Under the pieces are notes generated by a model, which saw only the letters and a program-made list of their open reading frames with translations, made no database searches and was not told the origin of the DNA. A DNA stretch of 64,000 bases from Burkholderiales bacterium (GTDB lineage Bacteria > Pseudomonadota > Gammaproteobacteria > Burkholderiales > Burkholderiaceae_C): positions 124,001-188,000 of the forward strand of contig JAGWTR010000002.1 in NCBI GenBank assembly GCA_028868855.1, given 5' to 3'. The position numbers and the translations under genes were made by a program. Each line of letters begins with the position of its first letter. Position 1 is the stretch's first letter. This document shows positions 28,195-37,930 of the stretch, piece after piece.

Positions 28195-29502
28195 ATGACC
28201 ACGCTCACCCGTCTTGGATTGCGCGCCTTGAGTCGCCTGGCAGCATCAACACCGTTGGATAAATTGCGTTTGCGCAAGCCGATCGAAAAAGTGCTTTACC
28301 AGGGCACCAAGGCTGGATTCAAGACGGTCATGGCCGCCAGTCGAGCCTTCAAAGCCGTCAAGAATCTGGGTGAGCCGCAGCGTTTGCCTAAGCGCGGCGG
28401 CAGCGAGTTGTTCGATCTGACGCCCACCGATGAGCAGCGCCTCATGCAAGAGGCCGTGCACAGTTTCGCCCTGGAGCAGCTCAGGCCCGCCGCGGAGGCG
28501 GCCGACATGGCCTACGCGGCGCCGGCCACGCTGCTGTCGCAATGCGCCGAGTTGGGCGTGGCGGCCATGGGCATCCCCGAGGAGCTGGGCGGCATGGGCG
28601 GCGAGCGATCCAGCCTCACCAACGTCCTGATCGCCGAGGCATTGGCGCAGGGCGACATGGGCTTGGCGTTTGCTGCCCTGGCGCCGTCTGCGGTGAGCAC
28701 AGCCCTGGTCTTGTGGGGAACGGCCGACCAGCAGGCGACCTACCTGGGCGACTTCGCCAGCGACAAGCCACCGGCCGCCGCGTTGGCGGTGCAGGAACCC
28801 CAGGCCTTGTTTGATCCCTTTGCCTTGCAGACCCGGGCCCGTCGGGTGGGGCCGGGCTATGTGATCGATGGCCTCAAGGCCATGGTGCCCTTGGCCGCCG
28901 TGGCCGAATTGTTCGTGGTGGCTGCGGATCTGGAGGGTTCGGGGCCTGCACTGTTCCTGGTGGAGTCGTCCTGCAAGGGGCTGGCCATTGAACAAGACAA
29001 GAGCATGGGCTTGCGCGCGGCATCGTCGGCGCGGTTGCGCTTGAGCTCGGTCGCGCTCCCTGGCGCGGCCTTGCTGGGCAACGGTAGCGCGGCGGTTTAC
29101 GCCGAATGCATCCATCTGTCGCGCCTGGCCTGGTGCGCCTTGGGCACCGGCTGCGCGCAAGCGGTGCTGGACTACCTGGTGCCCTATGTCAACGATCGCA
29201 CGGCCTTTGGCGAGCCCATCAGCCATCGCCAGTCGGTCGCCTTCACCGTGGCCGATATGGCGGTCGAATTGCAAGGCATGCGCTTGCTGAACTGGCGCGC
29301 GGCCAGCCTGGTCGATGCCGACCAGCCTTTCTTCGAGGCGGCAGCGCTGTCTCATCGCCTGTGCGCCGACAAGGCCATGCAGATAGGCAACCAGGGGGTG
29401 CAATTACTGGGTGGACATGGTTTCGTCAAGGAGCATCCGGTGGAGCGCTGGTACCGCGATCTACGCGCCGTGGGCCTCATGGAGGGTGGCTTGCTGATCT
29501 GA
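28195..29502 (+). CDS. Acyl-CoA dehydrogenase family protein (first of pair)
   Basis: 435 residues. After about 70 unusual basic residues the ACAD fold begins (FDLTPTDEQRLMQEAV). Visible are MGIPEELGGMGG, the FAD-related ALAVQEPQ region, and FGEPISHRQSVAFTVADMA. The C-terminus ends abruptly at GLMEGGLLI: the glutamate expected as catalytic base is just present, but the tail of 20 or more residues seen in most ACADs is missing. It is followed 66 bases later by another ACAD gene, so the two may form one heteromeric enzyme. The substrate is unknown. Confidence 0.85.
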   Translation: MTTLTRLGLRALSRLAASTPLDKLRLRKPIEKVLYQGTKAGFKTVMAASRAFKAVKNLGEPQRLPKRGGSELFDLTPTDEQRLMQEAVHSFALEQLRPAAEAADMAYAAPATLLSQCAELGVAAMGIPEELGGMGGERSSLTNVLIAEALAQGDMGLAFAALAPSAVSTALVLWGTADQQATYLGDFASDKPPAAALAVQEPQALFDPFALQTRARRVGPGYVIDGLKAMVPLAAVAELFVVAADLEGSGPALFLVESSCKGLAIEQDKSMGLRAASSARLRLSSVALPGAALLGNGSAAVYAECIHLSRLAWCALGTGCAQAVLDYLVPYVNDRTAFGEPISHRQSVAFTVADMAVELQGMRLLNWRAASLVDADQPFFEAAALSHRLCADKAMQIGNQGVQLLGGHGFVKEHPVERWYRDLRAVGLMEGGLLI

Positions 29503-29568
29503 GCCAACACTGTCCACTCGCTGTTCATGACCGTGCCCCATGGAGGGCGTCAATATCTGAGGTCCACC

Positions 29569-30786
29569 ATGATTCATCTGGAAATCCCTCGCAAATTCAA
29601 GCCCTTGGTGCGTCAGGCTCACGCTGTGGCCCTTGAGGTGCTGCGCCCGATCTCTCGCAAGTACGACCTGGCCGAACACGAGCGCCCCGTGGAGCTGGAC
29701 ATGCTCGCCGCCGTGATCGATGGCATGAATGAGGGCAATACCGACGGGGGTGGCGCTGGTGCCGCTGGCGTGCGTCGTGATGCTGGTGCCCGCCAGGACG
29801 GCATCAATCGCAACGGCGCCAATCTCTCAACCTGCCTGAGCATCATGGAGCTGTGCTGGGGCGATGTGGGCATGCTGTTGTCGATGCCCAGGCAAGGACT
29901 GGGCAACGCGGCGATCGCATCGGTGGCCAATGACGAGCAACTCGCGCGATTCAAGGGGCGCTGGGCCGCGATGGCCATCACCGAACCTGGTTGTGGCTCC
30001 GATTCGGCGGCCATTCGCACCACGGCCCGCCTGGAGGGCGACCACTATGTGCTCAACGGTGAAAAGATCTTCGTGACGGCCGGTGATCGGGCTGAGCTGG
30101 TCGTGGTTTGGGCGACCTTGGATCGCCAGCTGGGCCGGTCCGCGATCAAGTCCTTCGTGGTCGAGAAGAACACCCCTGGCTTTGAGTTGGTGCGCCTGGA
30201 ACACAAGCTGGGCATCCGGGCCTCCGACACGGCCGCTTTCGTCTTGCGAGACTGCCGGGTGCCCAAGGCCAATCTGCTGGGCGATCCCACAGTCAGCCCT
30301 GAGAGGGGTTTTGCGGGCGTCATGCAAACGTTTGACAACACGCGCCCGATGGTCGCGGCGATGGCCGTTGGCCTGACGCGTGCCTGCCTTGAGGAGATGC
30401 GCGCCATCATCACGGCCTGCGGCATTGAGGTCGATTACAACCGGCCCCTGCCTCGCCAGCCGTCGGTCGTCGCGGACTTTGTGCGGATGCAAGCTGACTA
30501 CGAGGCCGCTCGTCTGCTGACCATGCAGGCCGCCTGGATGGCCGACAATGCGCGCCCCAATTCCTTGCAGGCCTCGATGGCCAAGGCCAAGGCCGGGCGC
30601 ACCTGTGTTGAGGTGGCGCTCAAGTGCGTGGAGTTGGCCGGTGGCATGGGCTACACCGAAACGACCTTGCTTGAGAAATGGGCGCGCGATGCCAAGATTC
30701 TGGATATCTTCGAAGGCACACAGCAAATACAGCTGCTGATCATTGCGCGGCGTCTGCTCGGCAAGAATTCGGCCGAACTGAAATAG
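29569..30786 (+). CDS. Acyl-CoA dehydrogenase (second of pair)
   Basis: 405 residues from the ATG at 29569, which has GAGG six bases upstream; an in-frame ATG at 29527 lacks a site. The core is complete: MAITEPGCGSDSAAI for FAD/substrate binding, YVLNGEKIFVTAGDRA, FDNTRPMVAAMAVG, and the C-terminal KILDIFEGTQQIQ with the catalytic Glu. It would oxidise acyl-CoA thioesters and pass electrons to ETF. The neighbouring first ACAD is only distantly similar, so this is not a simple tandem duplication. Confidence 0.93.
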   Translation: MIHLEIPRKFKPLVRQAHAVALEVLRPISRKYDLAEHERPVELDMLAAVIDGMNEGNTDGGGAGAAGVRRDAGARQDGINRNGANLSTCLSIMELCWGDVGMLLSMPRQGLGNAAIASVANDEQLARFKGRWAAMAITEPGCGSDSAAIRTTARLEGDHYVLNGEKIFVTAGDRAELVVVWATLDRQLGRSAIKSFVVEKNTPGFELVRLEHKLGIRASDTAAFVLRDCRVPKANLLGDPTVSPERGFAGVMQTFDNTRPMVAAMAVGLTRACLEEMRAIITACGIEVDYNRPLPRQPSVVADFVRMQADYEAARLLTMQAAWMADNARPNSLQASMAKAKAGRTCVEVALKCVELAGGMGYTETTLLEKWARDAKILDIFEGTQQIQLLIIARRLLGKNSAELK

Positions 30787-30798
30787 TTTCGCTGGCCG

Positions 30799-31734
30799 TC
30801 AGGCGTTCTCGTCGGGGCTTTGCTGAGCTTGCTCGACCACTGCGCGGGTCAAGGAGGGCGCGAAGGTTTCGATGAAGCTGTACACATAGCCTCGCAGGAA
30901 GTGGCCTTTGCGAAACGCCAGTCGGGTCAGATTGACGGCAAACAGGTGTCCGGCATCAATGGCGCGCAGGTTGCGGTCGCGCTCTTCATCAAATGCGATC
31001 GAGGCCACGATGCCGACGCCCAGTTCGAGTTCGGCGTAGGTCTTGATCACGTCCGCGTCCATGGCCGTCAGCACGATCTGCGGGTGAATGGCTTGCTGCG
31101 CGAAGGCCTCGTCAATGTGGGTGCGACCGGTGTAGCCCGCGTCATAGGTGACGATGGGGAAGCGGCTAAGTCGCTCCAGGGTCAGAGGCGCACCATCCAG
31201 CAGGGGGTGGTTGGGTGGCACCACGACGCTGTGTGTCCAGCGGTAGCAGGGCAGGGTGGTCAGCTGCTCGTACTGCGTCAACGCTTCGGTGGCGATGCCG
31301 ATGTCGGCTTCACCGGCCAGGAGCATGGCAGCCACTTGTTGCGGTGAGCCCTGGTGCAGGCTGAGTGTGACGCGGGGAAACAAGGCCCTGAAGTCTTTCA
31401 CGGCGGATGGCAAGGCATAGCGTGCCTGACTGTGGGTGGCGGCAATGGACAAGGTGCCGCTGTCTTGGCTGGCGTAGTCCTGGGCGGCATTGCGCAGGTT
31501 GTCGACGTCGCACAGCAGTCGCTCGACAATGGGCAGCAGTTGATCACCGGGGGGTGTCAGGCCCGTGAGGCGCTTGCCCGCGCGCACGAACAGCTCGACA
31601 CCCAGCTCATCTTCGAGTTCGCGGATCTGGCGGCTCACCCCCGGCTGGGAGGTGTGCAGCGCATGGGCCACTTCAGTCAAGTTGAAGCCGCGCCGGACGG
31701 CTTCACGCACAGAACGCAGTTGTTGGAAGTTCAT
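30799..31734 (-). CDS. CysB-family LysR regulator (copy 1)
   Basis: 311 residues. The N-terminal winged helix-turn-helix (NLTEVAHALHTSQPGVSRQI) is followed by a linker helix and a periplasmic-binding-like effector domain. SIAATHSQARYALPSAV and CYRWTHSVVVPPNHPL match the CysB/Cbl branch, whose members sense O- or N-acetylserine, sulfate or related sulfur compounds. A similar CysB-type gene lies at 50748-51716. This copy is not next to sulfur genes; the nearest is the lone sulfate-binding protein 2.7 kb away. CATAAGCAT occurs about 70 bases upstream and recurs in the sulfate operon leader. The ATG at 31734 is the start; the TTG before it is not. Confidence 0.88.
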   Translation of the reverse strand: MNFQQLRSVREAVRRGFNLTEVAHALHTSQPGVSRQIRELEDELGVELFVRAGKRLTGLTPPGDQLLPIVERLLCDVDNLRNAAQDYASQDSGTLSIAATHSQARYALPSAVKDFRALFPRVTLSLHQGSPQQVAAMLLAGEADIGIATEALTQYEQLTTLPCYRWTHSVVVPPNHPLLDGAPLTLERLSRFPIVTYDAGYTGRTHIDEAFAQQAIHPQIVLTAMDADVIKTYAELELGVGIVASIAFDEERDRNLRAIDAGHLFAVNLTRLAFRKGHFLRGYVYSFIETFAPSLTRAVVEQAQQSPDENA

Positions 31735-31931
31735 CAAAAGCCTTGATCCTTATTACCGGAACGGATTTTGATGACCTTTCCCTATTCTGAGAAGGCTTCT
31801 AAAGTCATAAGCATGTTCGCAAACCGAACAAGGTGCTCACAAGGGTTGCGAGTGAGTAGGTCACCCATAAACGATGTTGTCACCCGCTTCGGCGATGGTC
31901 TGGATGGCATAGTCCAGCGCGACCACCAAGG

Positions 31932-33074
31932 CTAAGTGGCGTCGCCAACCACCTGGTTGCGACCTTGCAACTTGGCCTGGTAGAGCGCCTGATCGGCCCT
32001 TTTGATGAGGTCGTCTGGGCTCATGTTTGGTGCTGGCATGATGCTGCAAACGCCGATGCTGCAGGTCATCGGGACGACCATTCCATCGTGTTCTGCGACA
32101 ACGGAGTGAACGCTTTCCAGCAGGCGTTGTGCCACTGACATGGCCCCTTCCAAACTGGCCTGGGGCAGCAAAACCGCGAACTCCTCACCGCCGTAGCGGG
32201 CGACTTCATCGTTGGTGCGCATCAGCACCGTCTGAAAGGCCTCCGCCGCCAGTTTCAGGCATTGGTCACCGAACGGGTGGCCATGGTTATCGTTGATGCT
32301 CTTGAAGTGATCCAGATCGATGATGGCGACGGCCAGCGGCAAGTTGGCGCGCCGCGCCGTAGCCCACTCCATGGCCAGGCGTTGTTCAAAAAACAGGCGA
32401 TTGGGGATTTGGGTCAGGGGGTCGGTGAGACTGAGCACCTCCAGCTGGCGAGCGCGCTGTTCGAGCAAGACGCGTGAGCGTTGTCCCAGCCAATAGTCGT
32501 CATGCATGGCGCGCGACACCAGAATGCAATAAACGCTGAACACCGTGGCCAGCAGCCCCAGGACGCCGTTGCTGGGCGTGTAATGCGTCAACAAACCCAC
32601 AATCACGGGACCCATGAGCGCGATGGGGTAGGCCAGCGCCAGGAAGGGATCAATCGCGACAATCATCGTGCCGCCAATCGTCATGGTCGCGGCGATCAGT
32701 GTCACGAAGCTCGACATGGTCGCGGCTTCAGGCCACAGCAGGCTGATGATGGTCAACACGCCAAAATAAAAAGCATGTCCGGCGGTCGCGATCCTGAATG
32801 CCGCCCGCGCCGACTTTAGCGTCTGGGGGGTGACGCGTGGCAGGTAGTGGTTCAGGCTGAAGCGGGCCACGCCCAGGGCCAGCAGGCCGATCGCGTTCCA
32901 CACCACAAACGCACTGTGGCGTGAATGAAAATCACCGGACTGGCAGGCGATCACCCACAGAACAACATAAATGAATGCACCGTTCTTGACTCGCTTCGAG
33001 GCATCAATCAGGCCCCGGCGCTGCAACTCGAATTCTGCCTGCGCAGGCATGACGGTGGAGGGGGACTGCTTCAT
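31932..33074 (-). CDS. Membrane-bound diguanylate cyclase (GGDEF)
   Basis: 380 residues. About six membrane helices occupy residues 33-190 with no recognised extracellular sensor. The GGDEF domain follows (SLTDPLTQIPNRLFFEQRL). The active site is GGEEF at 295-299, and the inhibitory site RTND lies at 286-289, exactly five residues before it. It should make cyclic di-GMP and be product-inhibited. It stands alone, on the same strand as the LysR gene 198 bases downstream. Confidence 0.93.
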   Translation of the reverse strand: MKQSPSTVMPAQAEFELQRRGLIDASKRVKNGAFIYVVLWVIACQSGDFHSRHSAFVVWNAIGLLALGVARFSLNHYLPRVTPQTLKSARAAFRIATAGHAFYFGVLTIISLLWPEAATMSSFVTLIAATMTIGGTMIVAIDPFLALAYPIALMGPVIVGLLTHYTPSNGVLGLLATVFSVYCILVSRAMHDDYWLGQRSRVLLEQRARQLEVLSLTDPLTQIPNRLFFEQRLAMEWATARRANLPLAVAIIDLDHFKSINDNHGHPFGDQCLKLAAEAFQTVLMRTNDEVARYGGEEFAVLLPQASLEGAMSVAQRLLESVHSVVAEHDGMVVPMTCSIGVCSIMPAPNMSPDDLIKRADQALYQAKLQGRNQVVGDAT

Positions 33075-33241
33075 GGGTCAACACCATAGCTGAATCCGTG
33101 GCGAACATCGGACCCATCACCTGTGGGGTGTGCACTTTCGAACGCTAACGCGCGCTATGTGTCAGGGTATACCCGCGTTTTGCGACCAAATGTCGTGAAG
33201 TGGAATTCTCATTCACCCGTGCCGCTGTGGTGGGGTTGGTG

Positions 33242-34291
33242 TCACGGTGCGGGATTGGGGTAACGTTCGTGGATGGCCTCAATGCCCTGTCGCACCTCGT
33301 TGGACAAGTGCACGTCGATGCTGGCGATGTTGCTGCGCAGTTGCTCCAGGCTGGTGGCGCCGATGATGTTGCTGGTGACGAAGTCGCGGCTGTTAACAAA
33401 CGCCAGGGCACCCTGTGCCGGATCGATGCCGTGTTCGCGGAACAAGCTCACGTAGTCCTGAACGGCCCGTTCGGTGTTCTCGTTTTGGTAGCGGGTGAAG
33501 CGATCGAACAAGGTCAGGCGTGCGCCGGCGGGTCGCCGACCGGCCAGATACTTGCCGCTCAGCACGCCAAAAGCCAGTGGGGAGTAAGCCAGCAGGCCGA
33601 CGTCTTCGCGCAGCGAGATTTCAGACAGGCCGGTTTCGAAGCTGCGGTTGACCAAACTATAGGCGTTCTGAATGCTGACCACACGCGGCAAATCGCACGT
33701 TTCCGACAGGTGAGTGAAGCGGCTCAAGCCCCAGGGGGTTTCGTTGGACACGCCGGCGTGACGAATCTTGCCGGCCTTGATCAGGTCCTGCAAAGCGGCG
33801 AGCGTTTCCTCGATGGGCACCGTCACAGCATCCTTGTGATGGACATAGTTGCGCTGCCCAAAGATGTTGGTGGGGCGGTCGGGCCAATGCAATTGGTACA
33901 GATCAATGTGGTCCGTTTGCAGGCGCTTGAGGCTCTCGTTGACGGCTTCGAACAGATTCTCGCGCGTGAAATTCAAGCGCCCGCCACGCACATGTGATGG
34001 GCGCGCGGTCTGATGCGAGGGGCCCGTGGCCTTGGTGGCCAACACCACCTCATCGCGCCGTCCGCTCTTCTTTAACCAACTGCCGATGTAGTGCTCGGTG
34101 CGCCCTTGGGTGTCTGGCTTGGGCGGCACGGGGTACATCTCGGCCGTGTCGATCAGGTTGATGCCGGCATCCAGCGCCACATCGAGTTGTTCGTGGGCCT
34201 GGGCCTGGGTGTTTTGCTCGCCCCAGGTCATGGTGCCCAACGCAATGACGCTGACTTTCAAGCCGGTGCGGCCTAGTTCACGATAGTTCAT
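33242..34291 (-). CDS. tas: NADP(H)-dependent aldo-keto reductase (Tas-like)
   Basis: 349 residues of the TIM-barrel AKR superfamily. The catalytic tetrad is complete: Asp48, Tyr53 (IDTAEMYPVPP), Lys87 (ATKATG) and His135 (YQLHWPDRP). GTMTWGEQN and AEMYPVPPKP are close to those of the E. coli Tas protein. A good GAGG site precedes the ATG. The physiological substrate is unknown. It is divergent from the solitary sulfate-binding protein gene with 113 bases between them. Confidence 0.9.
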   Translation of the reverse strand: MNYRELGRTGLKVSVIALGTMTWGEQNTQAQAHEQLDVALDAGINLIDTAEMYPVPPKPDTQGRTEHYIGSWLKKSGRRDEVVLATKATGPSHQTARPSHVRGGRLNFTRENLFEAVNESLKRLQTDHIDLYQLHWPDRPTNIFGQRNYVHHKDAVTVPIEETLAALQDLIKAGKIRHAGVSNETPWGLSRFTHLSETCDLPRVVSIQNAYSLVNRSFETGLSEISLREDVGLLAYSPLAFGVLSGKYLAGRRPAGARLTLFDRFTRYQNENTERAVQDYVSLFREHGIDPAQGALAFVNSRDFVTSNIIGATSLEQLRSNIASIDVHLSNEVRQGIEAIHERYPNPAP

Positions 34292-34404
34292 GGCTTCCTC
34301 ATGAGGACTTCAACTATTCACAGCTGGTTTTATTCGTTCTCGCGTGGTGAGTGAACTTCTACGATTCAGTCATCACTCTTTCACATTGATTGCGAATAAT
34401 CACC

Positions 34405-35448
34405 ATGCAAGACAAACAACTCACTCGCCGCTCACTCAATGTTTTGGCCACTGCGGTTCTGGCTGTTGTGGTTGGTGTGACGTCTCTGGCTCCTGTGGTC
34501 GCCCAAGCCAAAGAAATCACACTGCTGAACGTCTCCTACGACCCGACCCGCGAGCTCTACCAAGAATACAACGCCGCCTTTGCCAAGTACTGGAAGGCCA
34601 AGACCGGCGACGATGTGTCCATCAAGGCCTCGCACGGCGGTTCGGGCAAGCAGGCCCGCTCGGTCATCGATGGGTTGGAGGCCGACGTGGTCACCCTGGC
34701 CCTGGCGTACGACATCGATGCCATCAGCGAGAAAGCCCGGCTGCTTGCGCCCGACTGGCAAAAGCGCTTCGTGCACAACAGCACGCCTTATTCGTCAACC
34801 ATTGTCTTCTTGGTGCGCAAGGGCAATCCCAAGGCCATCAAGAATTGGAACGACTTGATCAAACCAGGAGTGGCCGTGATCACCGCCAACCCCAAGACCT
34901 CTGGCGGCGCGCGCTGGGCTTATCTGGCCGCATATGGCTATGCGCTCAAGCAAGCTGGCGGCAATGACACCAAGGCCAAGGAATACATCCAGAAGGTGTT
35001 CGCCAATGTGCCGGTGCTGGACTCGGGTGCGCGCGGATCCACCGTGACCTTCGCCGAACGTGGTCAAGGCGACGTGCTGCTGGCCTGGGAAAATGAAGCC
35101 TACCTGTCGCTGAAGGAGTTTGGTGCCGATAAATTCGACGTGGTCTATCCGCCCGTCAGCGTTCTGGCCGAGCCGCCCGTGGCCGTGGTCGATAAGGTGG
35201 TGGACAAGCGCGGTACCCGTGATGTGGCGCAGGCTTATCTGCTGTACTTGTACTCTGCTGAAGGTCAGGACATCGTTGGCAAGAATTTCTACCGTCCGAT
35301 CGACCCCAAGGCCCAGGCCAAGTATGCCAAGCAGTTTCCCAAGCTGAACCTTTTCACCATTGATGACACCTTTGGCGGCTGGGCCAAGGCCCAGAAAACG
35401 CATTTCTCGGATGGCGGCGTCTTCGACCAGATCTACACCACGAGGTAA
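34405..35448 (+). CDS. sbp: Sulfate ABC transporter substrate-binding protein (solitary copy)
   Basis: 347 residues with a signal peptide cut after AQA. The mature protein opens [19 protein letters not shown] and carries [16 protein letters not shown] and [15 protein letters not shown], the sulfate-contacting segments of Sbp. It is clearly related to the Sbp at 43123-44151 but has no permease or ATPase beside it, so it presumably delivers sulfate or thiosulfate to CysTWA encoded 9 kb away. An inverted pair TTATTCG/CGAATAA lies in the leader, spaced 56 bases. It is followed by the PBP gene. Confidence 0.93.
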   Translation: MQDKQLTRRSLNVLATAVLAVVVGVTSLAPVVAQAKEITLLNVSYDPTRELYQEYNAAFAKYWKAKTGDDVSIKASHGGSGKQARSVIDGLEADVVTLALAYDIDAISEKARLLAPDWQKRFVHNSTPYSSTIVFLVRKGNPKAIKNWNDLIKPGVAVITANPKTSGGARWAYLAAYGYALKQAGGNDTKAKEYIQKVFANVPVLDSGARGSTVTFAERGQGDVLLAWENEAYLSLKEFGADKFDVVYPPVSVLAEPPVAVVDKVVDKRGTRDVAQAYLLYLYSAEGQDIVGKNFYRPIDPKAQAKYAKQFPKLNLFTIDDTFGGWAKAQKTHFSDGGVFDQIYTTR

Positions 35449-35541
35449 TTCGCCAGCACAGTTGTTCTGATCCGGCAGGGGGCCTAGGGTTGCCCCACGT
35501 CGGCCGCCATCGACCGGCCTTCGACGTATGATTGCCGTGTG

Positions 35542-37887
35542 ATGAAACTGGCCCTGACGCAGATCAGTCCCGTCGTTGCCGGCATGCTTGCCCGCCTGCG
35601 GCACCCCACCCGCCGTGACGTGGCATGGTCGCTGGCCGCCATCCCGGTCTTGTTGCTGCTGTATACGCTGGTCCTGATCCCGTTCACCCCGAGCATCCGC
35701 GACATTCGCAAGGCCAAGCTGGAGCAGCCCGCTCAGGTGCTCTCGGCCGATGGCAAGTTGCTGGCCGAGTTCAAGCGATCCAACCGCGATTGGGTCAATC
35801 TGGCGGACATTTCGCCGCATGTGGTGGACGCGCTGATCGCCACGGAGGACCACCGCTTCTATCAGCATCATGGGCTCGATTGGCGGCGCACGGCCTCGGC
35901 GGCGCTGCATACTTTTTCTGGAGAGCGTCAGGGCGGCTCGACCATCACGCAACAGCTGGCCCGCAACCTCTACCCGGAAGAAATTGGCCGCGCGCCGACC
36001 CTCACGCGCAAGATCAAGGAAGCCATCACGGCCCTGAAGATTGAGGCCCTCTATACCAAGAGCGAGATTCTGGAGACCTACCTCAACACGGTGCCCTTTC
36101 TCTACAACGCCTACGGCATCGAGATGGCTGCGCGCACCTATTTCAACTCATCGGCTGACGAACTGGATGTGCTGCAAAGCGCCACGCTCATCGGCATGCT
36201 CAAAGGCAATAGTTACTACAACCCGGTGCTCAACCCCGAACGATCCCTGCAGCGCCGCAACACGGTGCTCGCGCAGATGGTCAAGCGGCAGCAGCTGGCG
36301 CCTGCGATGTTCGAGGCGCTGAAGAAGAAACCGCTGGGCATCGATTTTGAAGAGCAGACCGAGCCGCCGGGACCGGCCCCCCACTTTGCTCAGCAGTTGC
36401 GCAAATGGCTGATTGACTGGGCCGACCGCAGCGACTACAACATCTACGCCGACGGGCTGGTGGTGCGCACCACGATCGATTCGCGCCTGCAGGCCCTGGC
36501 CAACCAGGCGGTGGCGCGTCAGGGGCGGCAACTGCAAACGATTGCAGACGGGGCATGGAGGGCGCGTTCCGGGTGGGGCGCCAGCCCTGAACTCGTCGTC
36601 GACTTCGTCCATGAGACAGCCGCGTACCGCGCGGCACTGGCCGCCGGGCTCACCCCTGAACTGGCCGTGAAGAAGTTGCAGGCCGATCACGCCTTCATGC
36701 GGGCGCTGCGCGAGCAAAAGACGCGGGTGCAGGCCGGCTTTCTGGCGCTGGACCCGCGCAACGGGCAGATCAAGGCCTGGGTGGGCAGCCGCGATTTCAG
36801 CGAGGATGCGTTCGACCACGTGCAGCAGGCACGGCGCCAGCCGGGCTCGACCTTCAAGCCCTTTGTGTATGGCGCAGCGTTTGAGCAGGGCGCCCGCCCC
36901 ACCGACACCCTCATGGACCAGGCGGTAGAGATCCCGCTCGGCGGGGGCGAGGTCTGGCGGCCCAGCGATGACACTCCGCCTAGCGGTAAAGCCATGAGCT
37001 TGCGCGACGGCCTGGTGTATTCCAAGAACACGATCACGGCCCAATTGATGCAGACGGTGGGCCCGGCCAAAGTGATCAAGCTGGCGCGTGCCATGGGCGT
37101 GCGGCAAAGCAAGCTCGACGCCGTCCCTTCGCTCGCCCTGGGCACCAGCCCGGTGACCCTGAAAGAAATGGTCACAGCCTACGGCACCATTGCCAACGGT
37201 GGCGGCTACCTTGAGCCAATGATGGTCACCCGCATTGAGGACAGCAAGGGAGCGGTACTCGCCGAGTTTGCACCCGAGTCACCCGAACCCGCGCTGTCTG
37301 CGGCCGTGGCGCAAACGCTGCTGGATGTCATGCGCGGCGTGGTCGATCGGGGTACGGGTGCGGCGATTCGAACCCGCTTTGGCATTCGCGCCGACGTGGC
37401 CGGTAAGACCGGCACCACGCAGGACAACACCGATGGCTGGTTCATTCTGATGCACCCGCAGTTGGTGGCCGGAGCCTGGGTCGGTTTCAACGACAACCGG
37501 GTGACGTTGCGCAGCGACTACTGGGGGCAGGGAGCGCACAGTGCGTTGCCCATCGTGGGTGACTTTTTCCAGCAATCCCTGAGGTCCCGCCTGATTGAGT
37601 CGCGAGCCCGTTTTGTGGTGCATGAGGAGGTCGGTCTGCTGGCGCGCCTGCGCGCTTGGTATCAAGGCGTTTTCGCGCCGATGACGGCGCCTGAACGCGC
37701 CCCTGAACCCCGGCGTGTCCAACGGCCGGCTCCGGCCCCAATCCCGCTACCGCCGTCCGCAGCGTCCGCGCCTGATACCGCGGTGCTGCCGCCGGTCAGC
37801 GTTCCGGCCTCAGAACCCCTGGAGGCCGCTTCCGCCGCCAGCGAGCCTGCATCTGCGCCGAGTGTCAGCCGACCTGGCGAATCGTGA
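35542..37887 (+). CDS. Class A penicillin-binding protein (transglycosylase/transpeptidase)
   Basis: About 781 residues with one N-terminal membrane anchor (about 30-48). The glycosyltransferase-51 domain has the catalytic glutamate in IATEDHRFYQHHG (about 102) and GGSTITQQLARNLY. The transpeptidase domain has all three motifs: STFK at about 436, SKN at about 494 and KTG at about 622. A Pro/Ala-rich tail of about 80 residues ends the protein. It polymerises and cross-links peptidoglycan. It looks like an additional PBP1-type enzyme (similar in size to PBP1C/2D-like proteins) rather than the main PBP1A. GTG at 35539 and ATG at 35542 are both possible starts. Confidence 0.92.
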   Translation: MKLALTQISPVVAGMLARLRHPTRRDVAWSLAAIPVLLLLYTLVLIPFTPSIRDIRKAKLEQPAQVLSADGKLLAEFKRSNRDWVNLADISPHVVDALIATEDHRFYQHHGLDWRRTASAALHTFSGERQGGSTITQQLARNLYPEEIGRAPTLTRKIKEAITALKIEALYTKSEILETYLNTVPFLYNAYGIEMAARTYFNSSADELDVLQSATLIGMLKGNSYYNPVLNPERSLQRRNTVLAQMVKRQQLAPAMFEALKKKPLGIDFEEQTEPPGPAPHFAQQLRKWLIDWADRSDYNIYADGLVVRTTIDSRLQALANQAVARQGRQLQTIADGAWRARSGWGASPELVVDFVHETAAYRAALAAGLTPELAVKKLQADHAFMRALREQKTRVQAGFLALDPRNGQIKAWVGSRDFSEDAFDHVQQARRQPGSTFKPFVYGAAFEQGARPTDTLMDQAVEIPLGGGEVWRPSDDTPPSGKAMSLRDGLVYSKNTITAQLMQTVGPAKVIKLARAMGVRQSKLDAVPSLALGTSPVTLKEMVTAYGTIANGGGYLEPMMVTRIEDSKGAVLAEFAPESPEPALSAAVAQTLLDVMRGVVDRGTGAAIRTRFGIRADVAGKTGTTQDNTDGWFILMHPQLVAGAWVGFNDNRVTLRSDYWGQGAHSALPIVGDFFQQSLRSRLIESRARFVVHEEVGLLARLRAWYQGVFAPMTAPERAPEPRRVQRPAPAPIPLPPSAASAPDTAVLPPVSVPASEPLEAASAASEPASAPSVSRPGES

Positions 37888-37930
37888 AGTTGATGCGCTG
37901 CTCGCCCAGCCCAAGGCGCCGCATCGCGCC

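Noticed and set aside
34330-34399. TTATTCG ... CGAATAA inverted pair upstream of the solitary sbp
   Set aside because: Only 7 bp with a 56-base spacer; such pairs arise often by chance. Kept as a note in the sbp entry only.
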